From Novosphingobium subterraneum (GTDB lineage: Bacteria; Pseudomonadota; Alphaproteobacteria; Sphingomonadales; Sphingomonadaceae), in NCBI RefSeq assembly GCF_000807925.1, contig NZ_JRVC01000002.1, positions 186,001 to 250,000 on the forward strand: a stretch of 64,000 nt of DNA, given 5' to 3'. Under the pieces are notes generated by a model that saw nothing but the letters and a program-made list of their open reading frames with translations, ran no database searches and had not been told where the DNA came from. This document shows positions 19,577 to 29,443 of the stretch, one piece after another (positions within the stretch are counted from its first letter, which is position 1; the number at the start of each line of letters is the position of its first letter). The position numbers were made by a program, and so were the translations under genes.

Positions 19577-20959
19577 ATGTCGTCATCCATCCTGCTTTTG
19601 CTCGCCTTCGGGTTGAGCCTGTTCGGTTGGCTGGCGGCACGCTCGCGCGCCTGGGCTTTCCGCAAGGCGGCGCCCGGGATGCGCCTCCACTCGCTGCCGA
19701 ACTTCCACGGCTGGTACGTCGCCCTGTGGATCGGCGTGCCAGCCCTGCTCTTTGCCGTGCTGTGGAACGCGATCAGCCCGACGCTGATCACCGGGCAGGT
19801 CCTGGCCGACCCGGCCGCCTCGTTGCTGCCCGGGTTCGGGTTCGAGCGCGAGACGATGCTGGCAGAAGCCAGGGCCGTTGCCGAAGGCCGCGCTTTCGGA
19901 GTGTTTAACGAGGAAGCGCAGGGGCTTGTCGCCCCGTTCCGCGCGGCGATCACGCTTTATAACTCCATCGGTCTTGTCGTGACGATCCTCGTCGCCTTTG
20001 CCGGTGGCGCATTTGCATTCCTGCGCCTCAAGCCCGATTTTACCGCCCGTACCCGCGTCGAACGCGCGGTCATGGCGCTGCTGCTGATCGCCTCGCTGGT
20101 GGCGATCCTGACAACGATCGGGATCATCGTCAGTCTGGTGTTCGAGACCGTGCGCTTCTTCGGCATGGTCTCGCCGCTGGACTTCCTGTTCGGCACGCAC
20201 TGGTCGCCCGACCCGATGAGTTCAGGCACGCCGGATGGAGCCGATTATGGCGCGATTCCGCTGTTCTGGGGCACGATCTACATCGGCGCGATCATCGCCA
20301 TGATCGTCGCCATCCCGCTGGGCCTGATGAGCGCGATCTTCCTCACGCAGTATGCCAGCAGCGGCGTGCGCAAGGTGCTGAAGCCGCTGCTCGAAATCCT
20401 CGCCGGCGTGCCCACGGTGGTCTACGGCTATTTCGCGGCTCTCACCGTTGCCCCGATGGTGCGCGACGCAGCGCAGGCCATCGGCATATCCAGCGCATCG
20501 ACCGAAAGCGCCGTGGCTGCGGGCCTTGTCATGGGCGTGATGATCATCCCGTTCGTCTCCTCGATGGCCGACGATTCCATCGCCGCCGTGCCGCAGGCCA
20601 TGCGCGACGGCAGTCTTGCGATGGGTGCGACCACTTCGGAAACGATCCGCAAGGTGCTGATCCCCGCTGCCCTGCCCGGCATCGTCGCCGGCGTGATGCT
20701 CGCGGTCAGCCGCGCCATCGGCGAAACCATGATCGTCGTCATGGCTGCAGGCGCTTCAGCCAACCTTACCGCCAACCCGTTTGAAAGCATGACCACCGTG
20801 ACGTTCCAGATCGTCGCCATGCTGACCGGCGAAGGCAGCTTCGACCATCCCGCAACACTTTCTGCGTTTGCGCTCGGCATGGTCCTGTTCCTTGTCACCC
20901 TCACGCTGAACTTCATCGCCCTGCGCGTGGTGAAGCGCTACCGCGAAGCTTATGAGTGA
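19577..20959 (+). CDS. pstC: Phosphate ABC transporter permease PstC (long form)
   Basis: Inner-membrane permease that, with PstA, forms the phosphate channel. At 460 residues it is clearly longer than the roughly 320 of the E. coli protein. The extra part is N-terminal: an additional membrane segment (residues about 3-20), then another hydrophobic stretch and a soluble stretch before the conserved core. The core has PLGLMSAIFLTQYAS and the permease EAA-like loop ending GETMIVVMAAG. The stop overlaps the pstA start. GGAG precedes ATG 19577 by about 14 bases. Confidence 0.93.
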   Translation: MSSSILLLLAFGLSLFGWLAARSRAWAFRKAAPGMRLHSLPNFHGWYVALWIGVPALLFAVLWNAISPTLITGQVLADPAASLLPGFGFERETMLAEARAVAEGRAFGVFNEEAQGLVAPFRAAITLYNSIGLVVTILVAFAGGAFAFLRLKPDFTARTRVERAVMALLLIASLVAILTTIGIIVSLVFETVRFFGMVSPLDFLFGTHWSPDPMSSGTPDGADYGAIPLFWGTIYIGAIIAMIVAIPLGLMSAIFLTQYASSGVRKVLKPLLEILAGVPTVVYGYFAALTVAPMVRDAAQAIGISSASTESAVAAGLVMGVMIIPFVSSMADDSIAAVPQAMRDGSLAMGATTSETIRKVLIPAALPGIVAGVMLAVSRAIGETMIVVMAAGASANLTANPFESMTTVTFQIVAMLTGEGSFDHPATLSAFALGMVLFLVTLTLNFIALRVVKRYREAYE

Positions 20960-22223
20960 GCCTGCGATGACCGAGACCACTTCAGACGTGCAGGCGCGCA
21001 GGCGGGCGCTGATGGACAAGGGGCTGGCGAAGCGCCGCGCCGCCGACAGGCGCTTTCGCTGGCTCGGTTTTGTCGCTGTCGCCTTTTCGGCGCTGATGCT
21101 GGCATTCCTGCTGATCAACATGAGCTCGGCGGGCATTGCCGGTTTCCAGCGCAGCGAAGTGCGATTCGACATTCCGCTGGCGGGCTCGATGCAGATCGAC
21201 GCCAAGCGCCTTGCCCAGCCCGATCCCATGGGCGGGCTGGAACTTGCAGGGCTGGAGAAGGTCGTCGGCAATGCTGCGAAGACCGCGCTCGGCCCCGAAG
21301 CCGACGACCTTGTCGGCCAGGGTGCCTGGCGCGAGGTCGCAACTGCCATTATCGCGGATCCCTCGCTGTTGGGCAGCACCTACAGCGCCTCGCTCCCTGC
21401 GAGCGACGACCTTGCTTCTGCACAGCGCGGCGAAGGTGAACCGGGAATGCAGCAGCTTGCCGTGAAGCTGGCAAGCGAAGGCAAGCTGGTCCGCGTGTTC
21501 GACAAGGGCTTCCTGAGCCGGTCGGATGCCACCAGTCCGCAGTCAGTAGGCATCTGGGGCGCCCTCAAGGGCTCGATCCTGACGATGTTCATCACGCTCG
21601 TCCTGGCCTTCCCGGTGGGCGTGCTGTCGGCTCTTTACCTCGAAGAATATGCGCCGAAGAACCGCTGGACCGAATGGATCGAGATTTCGATCAACAACCT
21701 GGCGGCAGTGCCATCGATCATCTTCGGCCTGCTTGGCCTTGCCGTGTTCCTGGCCATCTTCCCGCACTACCGCTCGGCCCCGCTGATCGGCGGCATGACG
21801 CTGGCGCTGATGACCATGCCGGTCATCGTGATCTCCGGCCGCAATGCGATCAAGGCAGTGCCGCCGTCGATCCGGGATGCCGCGCTCGCCATCGGGGCCA
21901 GCAAGGTGCAGGTGGTGTTCAACCACGTGCTGCCTCTCGCCCTGCCCGGTATTCTCACCGGCACGATCATTGGCATGGCCCGTGCGCTGGGCGAAACCGC
22001 GCCACTGCTGATGATTGGCATGCGCGCCTTCGTGGCCAGCCCGCCTTCCGGCTTCACCGCGCCTTCCTCGGTGCTGCCGGTACAGATCTTCCTGTGGTCC
22101 GACGAGATCGACCGCGGCTTCGTCGAGCGCACCAGCGCGGCGATCGTCGTCCTGCTCGTCTTCCTTCTCCTGATGAACGGTCTTGCGATCTACCTGCGCA
22201 ACCGTTTCGAAAAGCGGTGGTAA
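20952..22223 (+). CDS. pstA: Phosphate ABC transporter permease PstA (long form)
   Basis: Partner permease of PstC. The 423-residue protein is well above the usual 280-300. After one membrane segment (about 35-58) comes a soluble region of about 130 residues, presumably periplasmic, and then the conserved core starting near residue 190 ([21 protein letters not shown]), with YLEEYAPKN and the cytoplasmic loop [24 protein letters not shown] 20952 overlaps the pstC stop by 8 bp; ATG 20967 is an alternative. Long PstA proteins are known in other alphaproteobacteria, so the extension may be lineage-typical. Confidence 0.93.
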   Translation: MSEPAMTETTSDVQARRRALMDKGLAKRRAADRRFRWLGFVAVAFSALMLAFLLINMSSAGIAGFQRSEVRFDIPLAGSMQIDAKRLAQPDPMGGLELAGLEKVVGNAAKTALGPEADDLVGQGAWREVATAIIADPSLLGSTYSASLPASDDLASAQRGEGEPGMQQLAVKLASEGKLVRVFDKGFLSRSDATSPQSVGIWGALKGSILTMFITLVLAFPVGVLSALYLEEYAPKNRWTEWIEISINNLAAVPSIIFGLLGLAVFLAIFPHYRSAPLIGGMTLALMTMPVIVISGRNAIKAVPPSIRDAALAIGASKVQVVFNHVLPLALPGILTGTIIGMARALGETAPLLMIGMRAFVASPPSGFTAPSSVLPVQIFLWSDEIDRGFVERTSAAIVVLLVFLLLMNGLAIYLRNRFEKRW

Positions 22224-22224
22224 A

Positions 22225-23040
22225 ATGAACGCTGAAGCGATCCAGACTGCAGTGAAGCAGGACGACAAGCGCTACTTCGATGCGCCGTCGAAGATGAGCG
22301 CAAAGAACGTCTCGGTGTTCTACGGCGAGAAGCGGGCGATTGACGACGTGTCCATCGAGATTCCGCAGCGCTATGTCACCGCGTTCATCGGCCCGTCGGG
22401 CTGCGGAAAGTCCACGTTCCTGCGCACGCTCAACCGCATGAACGACACGATCGCCAGCGCTCGGGTCGAAGGCGATATCCTGCTCGACGGCGAGGACATC
22501 TACAAGTCCGGCATGGACGTGGTGCAGCTACGCGCCCGCGTTGGCATGGTATTCCAGAAGCCGAACCCCTTCCCCAAGTCGATCTACGAAAACATCGCCT
22601 ACGGCCCCAAGATCCACGGCATCACCGGCAGCAAGGCCGAGCTTGACGAGATCGTCGAGCAGTCGCTGCGCCGGGCCGGCCTGTGGGACGAGGTGAAGGA
22701 TCGCCTGAACGACAGCGGCACCGCGCTCTCCGGGGGGCAGCAGCAGCGCCTGTGCATCGCCCGCGCCATCGCCGTCGATCCCGAAGTCATCCTCATGGAC
22801 GAGCCTTGCTCGGCACTGGACCCCATCGCCACTGCGCGGATCGAGGAGCTGATCGACGAGTTGCGTGGCCGCTATGCCATCGTCATCGTCACCCATTCAA
22901 TGCAGCAGGCTGCGCGCGTATCGCAGCGGACGGCGTTCTTCCACCTTGGCAAGATCGTCGAATACGGCAAGACTTCCGATATCTTCACCAATCCGCGCGA
23001 GGAACGGACGAAGGACTACATCACCGGACGTTACGGGTAA
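22225..23040 (+). CDS. pstB: Phosphate ABC transporter ATPase PstB
   Basis: Cytoplasmic ATPase that drives PstCA. The 271-residue product has Walker [10 protein letters not shown] at about 54-62, the signature [14 protein letters not shown] and Walker [14 protein letters not shown], followed by the switch His in VTHSMQQA. The variable N-terminus up to [11 protein letters not shown] suggests the ATG at about 22294 as a possible shorter start; ATG 22225 lies 1 bp after the pstA stop and fits tight operon packing. Confidence 0.96.
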   Translation: MNAEAIQTAVKQDDKRYFDAPSKMSAKNVSVFYGEKRAIDDVSIEIPQRYVTAFIGPSGCGKSTFLRTLNRMNDTIASARVEGDILLDGEDIYKSGMDVVQLRARVGMVFQKPNPFPKSIYENIAYGPKIHGITGSKAELDEIVEQSLRRAGLWDEVKDRLNDSGTALSGGQQQRLCIARAIAVDPEVILMDEPCSALDPIATARIEELIDELRGRYAIVIVTHSMQQAARVSQRTAFFHLGKIVEYGKTSDIFTNPREERTKDYITGRYG

Positions 23041-23049
23041 GGGGAAGAC

Positions 23050-23736
23050 ATGGTGGCCGAACATACCGTCAAGGCTTTCGACGAGGACATCACCCGGCTG
23101 CGCGGCCTTGTCGCGGAAATGGGCGGCCTTGCTGAACTGTCCGTGTCCGAGGCGATGGATGCGCTGCTGCGTGGCGACCATGACCTCGCCGCCGGCGTAA
23201 TCGCGCGCGACAAGCGGATCGACCAGCTCGAAGCCGAAGTCGACAAGCTCGCCATCCGCGTCCTTGCCCTGCGCGCGCCCATGGCTGACGACCTGCGCGA
23301 AGTCATCGCCGCACTAAAGATCGCTGGCGTGATCGAGCGGATCGGCGATTACGCCAAGAACATCGCCAAGCGCGTCGGCATCATCGAAGGGCGCAAGCGC
23401 TTCGAACCGCTGACCCTGATTCCGGCGATGAACGACCTCGCCGCAGAGATGGTTCACGACGTGCTGACAGCGTTCGCCGCGCGCGATCCTGTTGCCGCGG
23501 CCGAGATCGTCCAGCGCGATGCCAAGGTCGATGCGTTCTACGATTCGATCTTCCGCAACCTCGTGTCGTTCATGGTCGAAAACCCCGCCACGATCAGCAG
23601 CGCTGCCCAGCTCCTGTTCGTCGCACGCAATATCGAGCGCATTGGCGACCATGCCACCAACATCGCCGAAATGGTCTACTATGCCGCCACGGGCATGAAC
23701 CTGCCGGATCGCGAGGAAGTGCTGCCGCCAGCATGA
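23050..23736 (+). CDS. phoU: Phosphate signalling protein PhoU
   Basis: Cytoplasmic negative regulator linking the Pst transporter to PhoR. It is a 228-residue all-helical protein made of two related three-helix repeats; the metal-coordinating E-R-I-G-D motif appears twice, as ERIGDYAKNIAKR (about 97-109) and ERIGDHATNIAE (about 197-208). GGGGAAGAC precedes ATG 23050, 9 bp after pstB. 75 bp separate it from phoB. Confidence 0.96.
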   Translation: MVAEHTVKAFDEDITRLRGLVAEMGGLAELSVSEAMDALLRGDHDLAAGVIARDKRIDQLEAEVDKLAIRVLALRAPMADDLREVIAALKIAGVIERIGDYAKNIAKRVGIIEGRKRFEPLTLIPAMNDLAAEMVHDVLTAFAARDPVAAAEIVQRDAKVDAFYDSIFRNLVSFMVENPATISSAAQLLFVARNIERIGDHATNIAEMVYYAATGMNLPDREEVLPPA

Positions 23737-23811
23737 GGCCCTTTTTGGGGTTTCGTCACAAGGCGGTAACATTGGTCGTGTCTTGGCAAACTGACCGTCA
23801 AGGAGGTTTGC

Positions 23812-24501
23812 GTGCCTGCTCCGAAGTTGCTGCTGGTTGAAGATGACACCGCCCTGGCCGAACTGGTCGAATACCGGTTTCGCGGCGAAGGCTACGACGT
23901 GCGCACCACCGACGACGGTGACGAGGCCCTGCTTCTCGCCGCCGAGGATGCCCCCGACCTCGTCCTGCTCGACTGGATGATCGGTGGCACCAGCGGTATT
24001 GAAGTATGCCGCCGGCTGCGTCGCAACAAGGAGACGGCGCACGTTCCGATCATCATGCTCACTGCCCGCTCTGACGAGGACGATCGCATCCGCGGGCTTG
24101 AGATCGGCGCGGACGATTACGTCACCAAGCCCTTCTCCCCGCGCGAGCTGATCGCCCGCGTGGGCGCAGTCCTGCGCCGGGTGCGCCCGGCCCTGGCTGG
24201 TGAGACGATCACGGTCGGCGATCTGTCGCTCGACCCGACAGCACACCGCGTCATGCGTCGCGGCACACCGATGAAGGTCGGTCCGACCGAGTTTCGCCTG
24301 CTCAAGCACTTCATGGAACATCCCGGTCGCGTATTCTCGCGCGGACAGTTGCTCGACGCGGTTTGGGGAAGCGGCAGCGACATCGAGCTGCGCACGGTCG
24401 ACGTCCACATCCGCCGCCTGCGTCAGGCCATTGCCATCCCCGGTGCGGCCGATCCCGTACGGACAGTACGCTCGGCTGGCTATGCTCTGGAGGGCGTTTG
24501 A
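23812..24501 (+). CDS. phoB: Phosphate response regulator PhoB
   Basis: OmpR-type DNA-binding regulator that activates the Pho regulon. The receiver domain has acidic residues E10-D11-D12, phospho-acceptor D54 in LLDWM and the Lys in VTKPFSP; the C-terminal winged helix (from about residue 130) includes GPTEFRLLKHFMEHPGRVFSR. Length is 229, as usual. The start is GTG 23812 with a perfect AAGGAGG at 23800-23806, so it is translated well in its own right. It should bind the Pho box at 18441. Converges on the glycosyltransferase gene with 3 bp between stops. Confidence 0.96.
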   Translation: MPAPKLLLVEDDTALAELVEYRFRGEGYDVRTTDDGDEALLLAAEDAPDLVLLDWMIGGTSGIEVCRRLRRNKETAHVPIIMLTARSDEDDRIRGLEIGADDYVTKPFSPRELIARVGAVLRRVRPALAGETITVGDLSLDPTAHRVMRRGTPMKVGPTEFRLLKHFMEHPGRVFSRGQLLDAVWGSGSDIELRTVDVHIRRLRQAIAIPGAADPVRTVRSAGYALEGV

Positions 24502-24504
24502 CCG

Positions 24505-26010
24505 CTACTTGTCGATGCGGACCAGCACCGCGTTGTAATCGAGATCACCACCCGGTTCGGTGCACGGCCCTTCCCGCCGGAATACGCAGTACTGCTGCTC
24601 GAACAGCGGCTTTTTCGGCGACATGCAGCCGACGAAGCGATAGGCTGGCGGCAACTCTCTCATATGCTCGGCCGGTGCCACCGCAACGTTGTAGCGCGCC
24701 TGCGCCAGCGCCGCGATACGGGGAGCCTGCTGCCCCTCGATCAACAGCGTCTGCCCTTTGCGGTTGAGCACCGCGCGCGAGACGAACGGCACGTCACGGA
24801 TGCGATAGGTTGCCAGCCCGCAGAAGTTCGGCTGGCTGCGCACAGTCCGCATCGCACGTAGCGGCGCCTTGCCAACACCCCAGTTGATCACGAAAGGCTC
24901 TGTCGCCGCCACTTGCACCGATGCCGCCAGCCACAGGCCAAGGACGAGAGCAAAGCCCATCCGCCCCAGCTCCCGCTTGCGCCAGGCGGCCAGGCGCTGC
25001 GCAAGATCGACCGAACCGATGGCGGCCACCTGTATCAGCAGCAGCACTGCAAGCAGTATGAAACGATACTCCTTGTGGCCGATTGCCGAATGGATGGCGA
25101 TCACCGCCGCTGCCGTTGCCACCAGCATGGGATAGCGCCTCGCCCCGAACAGAAGGGCAGGCACCAGCGCTACTGCGATCCACTGCCACTGCCAGATCAG
25201 TACCTGCAGATACCATTCCGGTGCCTCGACCCCGTAGGCATGGCTGCGGTTGGCGACGACATTGGCAAAGACATTGTTGTAGATCCAGACCAGCGGCATC
25301 TCGCCCATGGCAAGGTTGGCCAGCACGTCGCACAGCACACCGCCGGTTGCGCCGACCAGCAGCGGCAGCCATGCGCGACGCAGTTCAAACCGTCCGGCCC
25401 ACAGAAACGGGATTGCCAGGGCCGGGCCGAGCGGAAACCGCATGATGAAGCCAAGACCCAGGAGGAACCCGCCGATCAGCGCGTCGCGGCGATTGCCTTG
25501 GTCCCGAAACCGAACCAGCAGCGCCAATCCCGGCAGAATGGCGAGGACCGAGAAAGTATCGCTCGAAGTGCGCGAGGCGAAGTAGGCAAAGTCCACCCAG
25601 ACCGCGGCAACGAACCCGGCCGTTATCGCATGTGTCCGGCTGATCCGCGCGCCAAGCGACCACCCGGCCCAGACCGTCCCCAACGATGCCACCGCCATGC
25701 ACAGGCGCGGCAGGACCAGGTGCAACTCGCCAGCGGGATCGAGCGCATGCCCAAGCCAGACCGGCCCGACCATGACCAGCGGGATCAACCAGCTGCGAAT
25801 GCCGAGGCGGATATCCCAGGTGCGGATCCAGTCGCCAGTTATCAAGCCGTAGGCCGGCTCGATATACTGCCATATCTCGTCCGCGTGGTGATAGACGGTG
25901 AACAGCGAGATCGGAATTCGGAAGAAAAGCGCGAGGACCAGCAGCCATGCCAGCGCCGGGTCTATCCGACGCTGTCTTGTCTCCCCACTCGTTCCAGCCC
26001 CCCCAGCCAC
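24505..26010 (-). CDS. GT22/ALG9-type membrane mannosyltransferase-like protein
   Basis: A 501-residue polytopic protein with about ten hydrophobic segments. The N-terminal loop HHADEIWQYIEPAYGLITGDW matches the H-x-D-E...EPA pattern of lipid-sugar-dependent GT-C enzymes of family GT22 (ALG9, PIG-B), and HKEYRFILL is the second family motif. Such enzymes use polyprenyl-phosphate sugars on the outer face of the membrane; the acceptor here is unknown. Start is GTG 26010, 2 bp after the DUF1467 stop, so it sits at the end of the birA-coaX-rnj string. Other GT-C families are possible but fit the two motifs less well. Confidence 0.72.
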   Translation of the reverse strand: MAGGAGTSGETRQRRIDPALAWLLVLALFFRIPISLFTVYHHADEIWQYIEPAYGLITGDWIRTWDIRLGIRSWLIPLVMVGPVWLGHALDPAGELHLVLPRLCMAVASLGTVWAGWSLGARISRTHAITAGFVAAVWVDFAYFASRTSSDTFSVLAILPGLALLVRFRDQGNRRDALIGGFLLGLGFIMRFPLGPALAIPFLWAGRFELRRAWLPLLVGATGGVLCDVLANLAMGEMPLVWIYNNVFANVVANRSHAYGVEAPEWYLQVLIWQWQWIAVALVPALLFGARRYPMLVATAAAVIAIHSAIGHKEYRFILLAVLLLIQVAAIGSVDLAQRLAAWRKRELGRMGFALVLGLWLAASVQVAATEPFVINWGVGKAPLRAMRTVRSQPNFCGLATYRIRDVPFVSRAVLNRKGQTLLIEGQQAPRIAALAQARYNVAVAPAEHMRELPPAYRFVGCMSPKKPLFEQQYCVFRREGPCTEPGGDLDYNAVLVRIDK

Positions 26011-26012
26011 AG

Positions 26013-26285
26013 TCAGTGCGGGAAGTAGGTCGTCAAATCGAGGTCGGCCACGGTGATCCAGCCATTGAAATAGTTCGCATAGAAGAACGCAAACATCGCG
26101 GCCGAAAGGATCGTCGCACGGATCGCGATCTTGCGCGGATTGAAGTTGCCAGGCGCACTGTCGGCCTGCCCGAGCACCTTCTCCTGCCCGAGCTCGTCAT
26201 GCGTGCGCACACCGAACGGGAGGACGATAAACGCCGCCATCACCCAGAACAGCCCGTAAATCGCAATGATCGACGTGATCTTCAT
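26013..26285 (-). CDS. DUF1467 small membrane protein
   Basis: A 90-residue protein with two membrane helices: MKITSIIAIYGLFWVMAAF at the start and SAAMFAFFYANYF near the end, joined by an LPFGVRTH motif that is the hallmark of DUF1467. The family is almost confined to alphaproteobacteria and is usually found beside RNase J, as here. Its function is unknown. ATG 26285 lies 4 bp after the rnj stop. Confidence 0.85.
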   Translation of the reverse strand: MKITSIIAIYGLFWVMAAFIVLPFGVRTHDELGQEKVLGQADSAPGNFNPRKIAIRATILSAAMFAFFYANYFNGWITVADLDLTTYFPH

Positions 26286-26289
26286 GGGT

Positions 26290-27942
26290 TCAGCTTTCCC
26301 GCAGCAGCACTTGCACGACCGGCTTCTTGCCCGACCAGCGTTGTCCGGTGCGACGGACCGCCAGCCTGACGGCTTCTGCCACGGCCACGCGATCCCGTTT
26401 GCGATCACCCTTCAGGTTCCGCACGGCCTGCGATGCCTCGACCTTGGCCTCGGCCACGAAGGCCTCCATGTCTTCGTCCAACGGAATGCCGATCGAGGCG
26501 ATCTCCACGTCAGAAACCAGTTGCCCATCGTGCCGCACCGCAAGCGCCGCCGTGATCAGGCCGTTCTGCGAAAGCTTGCGCCGCGCCACGACGCCCTCGC
26601 CGTCGGCGGGGGCTATGATGTCGCCGTCGAGCACCAGTCGTCCGGCGCGTTCTTCCGAAAGCTTCTTCGGGCCATCGGGTGCAAGCCGGATCAAATCGCC
26701 GTTCTTCTGCAGGATCGCCTTGGGAATGCCTTCGTCCAGGCCCAGTTGCGCCTGCTCGGCCATGTGACGAATTTCGCCGTGGACGGGCACGAGGATCTCC
26801 GGCCGGATCCAGTCATACAGCGCCACCAGTTCGGGGCGACCGGGGTGGCCGGAGACATGGATCATTGACTGCCTGTCAGTCACGATCCGCACGCCCTTCT
26901 CTACCAGCACATTCTGGATGCGCCCGATGGCAAGTTCGTTTCCGGGGATCTGGCGGCTGGAGAACAGGACCACGTCGCCCTTCTCAAGCCGCACCGGGTG
27001 CTGATCGCCAGCAATGCGTGCCAGTGCCGCACGCGGCTCACCCTGCCCGCCTGTCGCCAGCACGAGCAGTTCTCCGCGCGGCACGTCCATTGCATCGTCG
27101 ACATGGACCAGATCAGGGAAGTTCTTGAGATAGCCGCACGATTGCGCAACGCGGATGATACGGTCGAGCGAGCGGCCCGCAACGCACAACTTCCGATTGG
27201 TCGCCTCGGCCACCTCACCGAGCGTCTGGAGGCGCGCCACGTTGGAAGCGAATGTGGTGACGACGACGCGACGCCCCTTCTGCGCTCCAACCGCCTCGAG
27301 CAACCCCGCCCGCACTTCGCCTTCCGAACCCGATGGCTTGGGATTGAACACGTTCGTGGAATCGCAGACCAGCGCCAGCACGCCCTCGTCACCGATTGCG
27401 GTCAATTCCTCCTCGGTCGCCGGGGTGCCGATGCGCGGCTCATCGTCCAGCTTCCAGTCGCCGGTATGGAAGATGCGACCATGCGGGGTGTCGATGAGCA
27501 GCGCATTGCCTTCCGCAATCGAGTGCGCCAGCGGCACGTAGCGAATGCCGAACGGCCCCAGTTCGAAGCGATCAAGGTGGTCGATGACGTTGAGCTCGAC
27601 CTCTTCCTCGATCCCCGCTTCGACCAGCTTCTCATGCACCAGCTTGGCCGTGAAAGGCGTCGCATATAGCGGCACGCCAAGGTCCTGCGCGAAGTACGGC
27701 ACGGCACCGATATGGTCTTCGTGCGCGTGCGTCAGGACGATACCGACAAGGTCATCGAGACGCTGCTCGATGAAATCGAGGTCTGCAAAAACCAGGTCGA
27801 TCCCGGGGTAATACGGGTCGGCGAAGGTCATGCCGAGGTCGACCATCAGCCACTTGCCGTCACACCCATAAAGGTTGACGTTCATCCCGATCTCGCCCGA
27901 GCCACCAAGGGCGAGGAAGAGGAGTTCCTTGGCAGGCTTCAC
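26290..27942 (-). CDS. rnj: Ribonuclease J
   Basis: Metallo-beta-lactamase-fold exo/endoribonuclease that degrades RNA from the 5' end and matures rRNA in many alphaproteobacteria. The 550-residue protein carries the zinc motif THAHEDH (H72, H74, D76, H77), GGSGEIGMN near the N-terminus, the beta-CASP region with [13 protein letters not shown], and the closing [11 protein letters not shown] motif. The C-terminal domain is short, as usual. With RNase E at 61739 the window encodes two of the cell's major RNases. It overlaps coaX by 4 bp (ATGA). Confidence 0.95.
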   Translation of the reverse strand: MKPAKELLFLALGGSGEIGMNVNLYGCDGKWLMVDLGMTFADPYYPGIDLVFADLDFIEQRLDDLVGIVLTHAHEDHIGAVPYFAQDLGVPLYATPFTAKLVHEKLVEAGIEEEVELNVIDHLDRFELGPFGIRYVPLAHSIAEGNALLIDTPHGRIFHTGDWKLDDEPRIGTPATEEELTAIGDEGVLALVCDSTNVFNPKPSGSEGEVRAGLLEAVGAQKGRRVVVTTFASNVARLQTLGEVAEATNRKLCVAGRSLDRIIRVAQSCGYLKNFPDLVHVDDAMDVPRGELLVLATGGQGEPRAALARIAGDQHPVRLEKGDVVLFSSRQIPGNELAIGRIQNVLVEKGVRIVTDRQSMIHVSGHPGRPELVALYDWIRPEILVPVHGEIRHMAEQAQLGLDEGIPKAILQKNGDLIRLAPDGPKKLSEERAGRLVLDGDIIAPADGEGVVARRKLSQNGLITAALAVRHDGQLVSDVEIASIGIPLDEDMEAFVAEAKVEASQAVRNLKGDRKRDRVAVAEAVRLAVRRTGQRWSGKKPVVQVLLRES

Positions 27943-28724
27943 GAATCAGACACTCTTTCAGCAAGGATCGCGAGGCCGTCGAGGGTAAGATCGGTATCCA
28001 CGTGATCGAAAATCTCGGTATGTTCGTCAAACAGCACGGCCAGGCCGCCCGTAGCAATGATCTTGGCCGGGCGACCGATCTCTGAACGCAGCCGCGCGAT
28101 CAGGCCTTCCATCATTGCGACATAGCCCCAGAACACGCCGATCTGCATCTGGTCTTCGGTGTTGCGACCAATGACCCGGCGGTCGTTGCCTCGCGGCGGC
28201 GCGATTGCAATGCGCGGCAGCTTTGCGGCTGCCGTCACCAACGCATCGAGCGACAGGTTGATCCCGGGTGCGATGATCCCGCCCTTGTAGGCACCATTGA
28301 AGTCTACCACGTCGAATGTCGTGGCTGTGCCGAAATCGACGACGATCAGGTCACCAGCATACTTGGCGTGGGCCGCCACGGTATTGACGGCACGGTCTGC
28401 GCCAAGTGAGCGCGGCTCGTCGACATCTGCCTCGAAGCCCCATTCCACGGGAGCCTGCCCTGCGATCAGCGGATCGAGCCCGAAGTACTTTTGCGAGAGC
28501 ACCTCGAGGTTGTGCTGCGCGCGCGGCACAACTGTCGAGATGATGATCTTGCTCACGGCTTTTCGGTCAAAACCCTGCAATTGCATGAGTTGCAACAGCC
28601 ACACTGCGTACTCGTCAGCCGTGCGGCGTGGATCAGTCGCAACACGCCAGCGTGACTTGATCTCGCGACCTTCGAACAGTGCGAAGACGATGTTGGTATT
28701 GCCGACGTCAACCGCCAGAAGCAT
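27939..28724 (-). CDS. coaX: Type III pantothenate kinase
   Basis: First step of coenzyme A synthesis. The 261-residue protein has the ASKHA phosphate motifs [14 protein letters not shown] at 6-19, [12 protein letters not shown] near residue 108 and [11 protein letters not shown] near residue 127, which define the CoaX (not CoaA) type. The 5' end overlaps the 3' end of birA by 17 bp and the 3' end overlaps rnj by 4 bp. Confidence 0.95.
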   Translation of the reverse strand: MLLAVDVGNTNIVFALFEGREIKSRWRVATDPRRTADEYAVWLLQLMQLQGFDRKAVSKIIISTVVPRAQHNLEVLSQKYFGLDPLIAGQAPVEWGFEADVDEPRSLGADRAVNTVAAHAKYAGDLIVVDFGTATTFDVVDFNGAYKGGIIAPGINLSLDALVTAAAKLPRIAIAPPRGNDRRVIGRNTEDQMQIGVFWGYVAMMEGLIARLRSEIGRPAKIIATGGLAVLFDEHTEIFDHVDTDLTLDGLAILAERVSDS

Positions 28725-29439
28725 GAGTTCCCACCATATCTATGTCGCCCGCGTGGATGGCACGGACCGCCCCGTCCGCCAAGCGAAGAAGGGCAACGCC
28801 GTCATCATCGATGCCGGCGAACGCACCCATGATGGTGCCGTGGTCGCTATCCTTGACCGAAACAAGCGTCCCTGTGGGCAAGGCGCGGGAAATCCACTGC
28901 TGGCGCAGCAGCGGCCATTCGCCGTAGTGCCACCGGTCAACTGCATCGCCAAGCCGCGCAGCCAGATCGGTGGAGAACCGGTCGCGGGAAATGTCGATGC
29001 CAAGATCGTTCAGCGACGCCGTCGACCGGTCAGGTACTTGGGGTGCTTGCGCGAGGTTTACGCCAATTCCTATGACCACAGCATCACGCTGGCGTTCGAG
29101 CAAAATGCCCGCCAGCTTTGCATCAACAACAAGCAGGTCGTTCGGCCACTTCAGCCAGAGATCAGCCAGTGTCGGAGCGATGGCACTGACCGTCTCGTGT
29201 ACAGCCAGCCCGGCAACCAGAGCCAGCGTCTGGGGCAACGGATCGGAACCACGAAGATTGACGACCGTCGAACCCATGAAGTTCCCGAAGCCGTCGCTCC
29301 ATGCCCGCCCTGCGCGCCCGCGCCCAGCGCTTTGCCGGTCAGCAACCAGCCAGTAACCTTCAGCCAAGACCTCTCCCCCGCCAAGGCGCACGAGCAGCGC
29401 ACCATTGGTCGAGGGAATTTCGGCGACGGTTTCGATCAA
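28708..29439 (-). CDS. birA: Biotin-[acetyl-CoA-carboxylase] ligase, short form
   Basis: Activates biotin with ATP and transfers it to biotin carboxyl carrier proteins. The 243-residue protein has the nucleotide/biotin motifs GRGRAGRAW and KWPNDLL. It has no N-terminal helix-turn-helix, so it is the group I form that cannot act as the biotin-operon repressor. I place the start at TTG 29439 because the in-frame region further upstream reads through the end of nuoN and shows no start codon near; the TTG is 4 bp after the nuoN stop and has no strong ribosome site, consistent with coupling to nuoN. Confidence 0.92.
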   Translation of the reverse strand: MIETVAEIPSTNGALLVRLGGGEVLAEGYWLVADRQSAGRGRAGRAWSDGFGNFMGSTVVNLRGSDPLPQTLALVAGLAVHETVSAIAPTLADLWLKWPNDLLVVDAKLAGILLERQRDAVVIGIGVNLAQAPQVPDRSTASLNDLGIDISRDRFSTDLAARLGDAVDRWHYGEWPLLRQQWISRALPTGTLVSVKDSDHGTIMGAFAGIDDDGVALLRLADGAVRAIHAGDIDMVGTHASGG

Positions 29440-29443
29440 GTGA

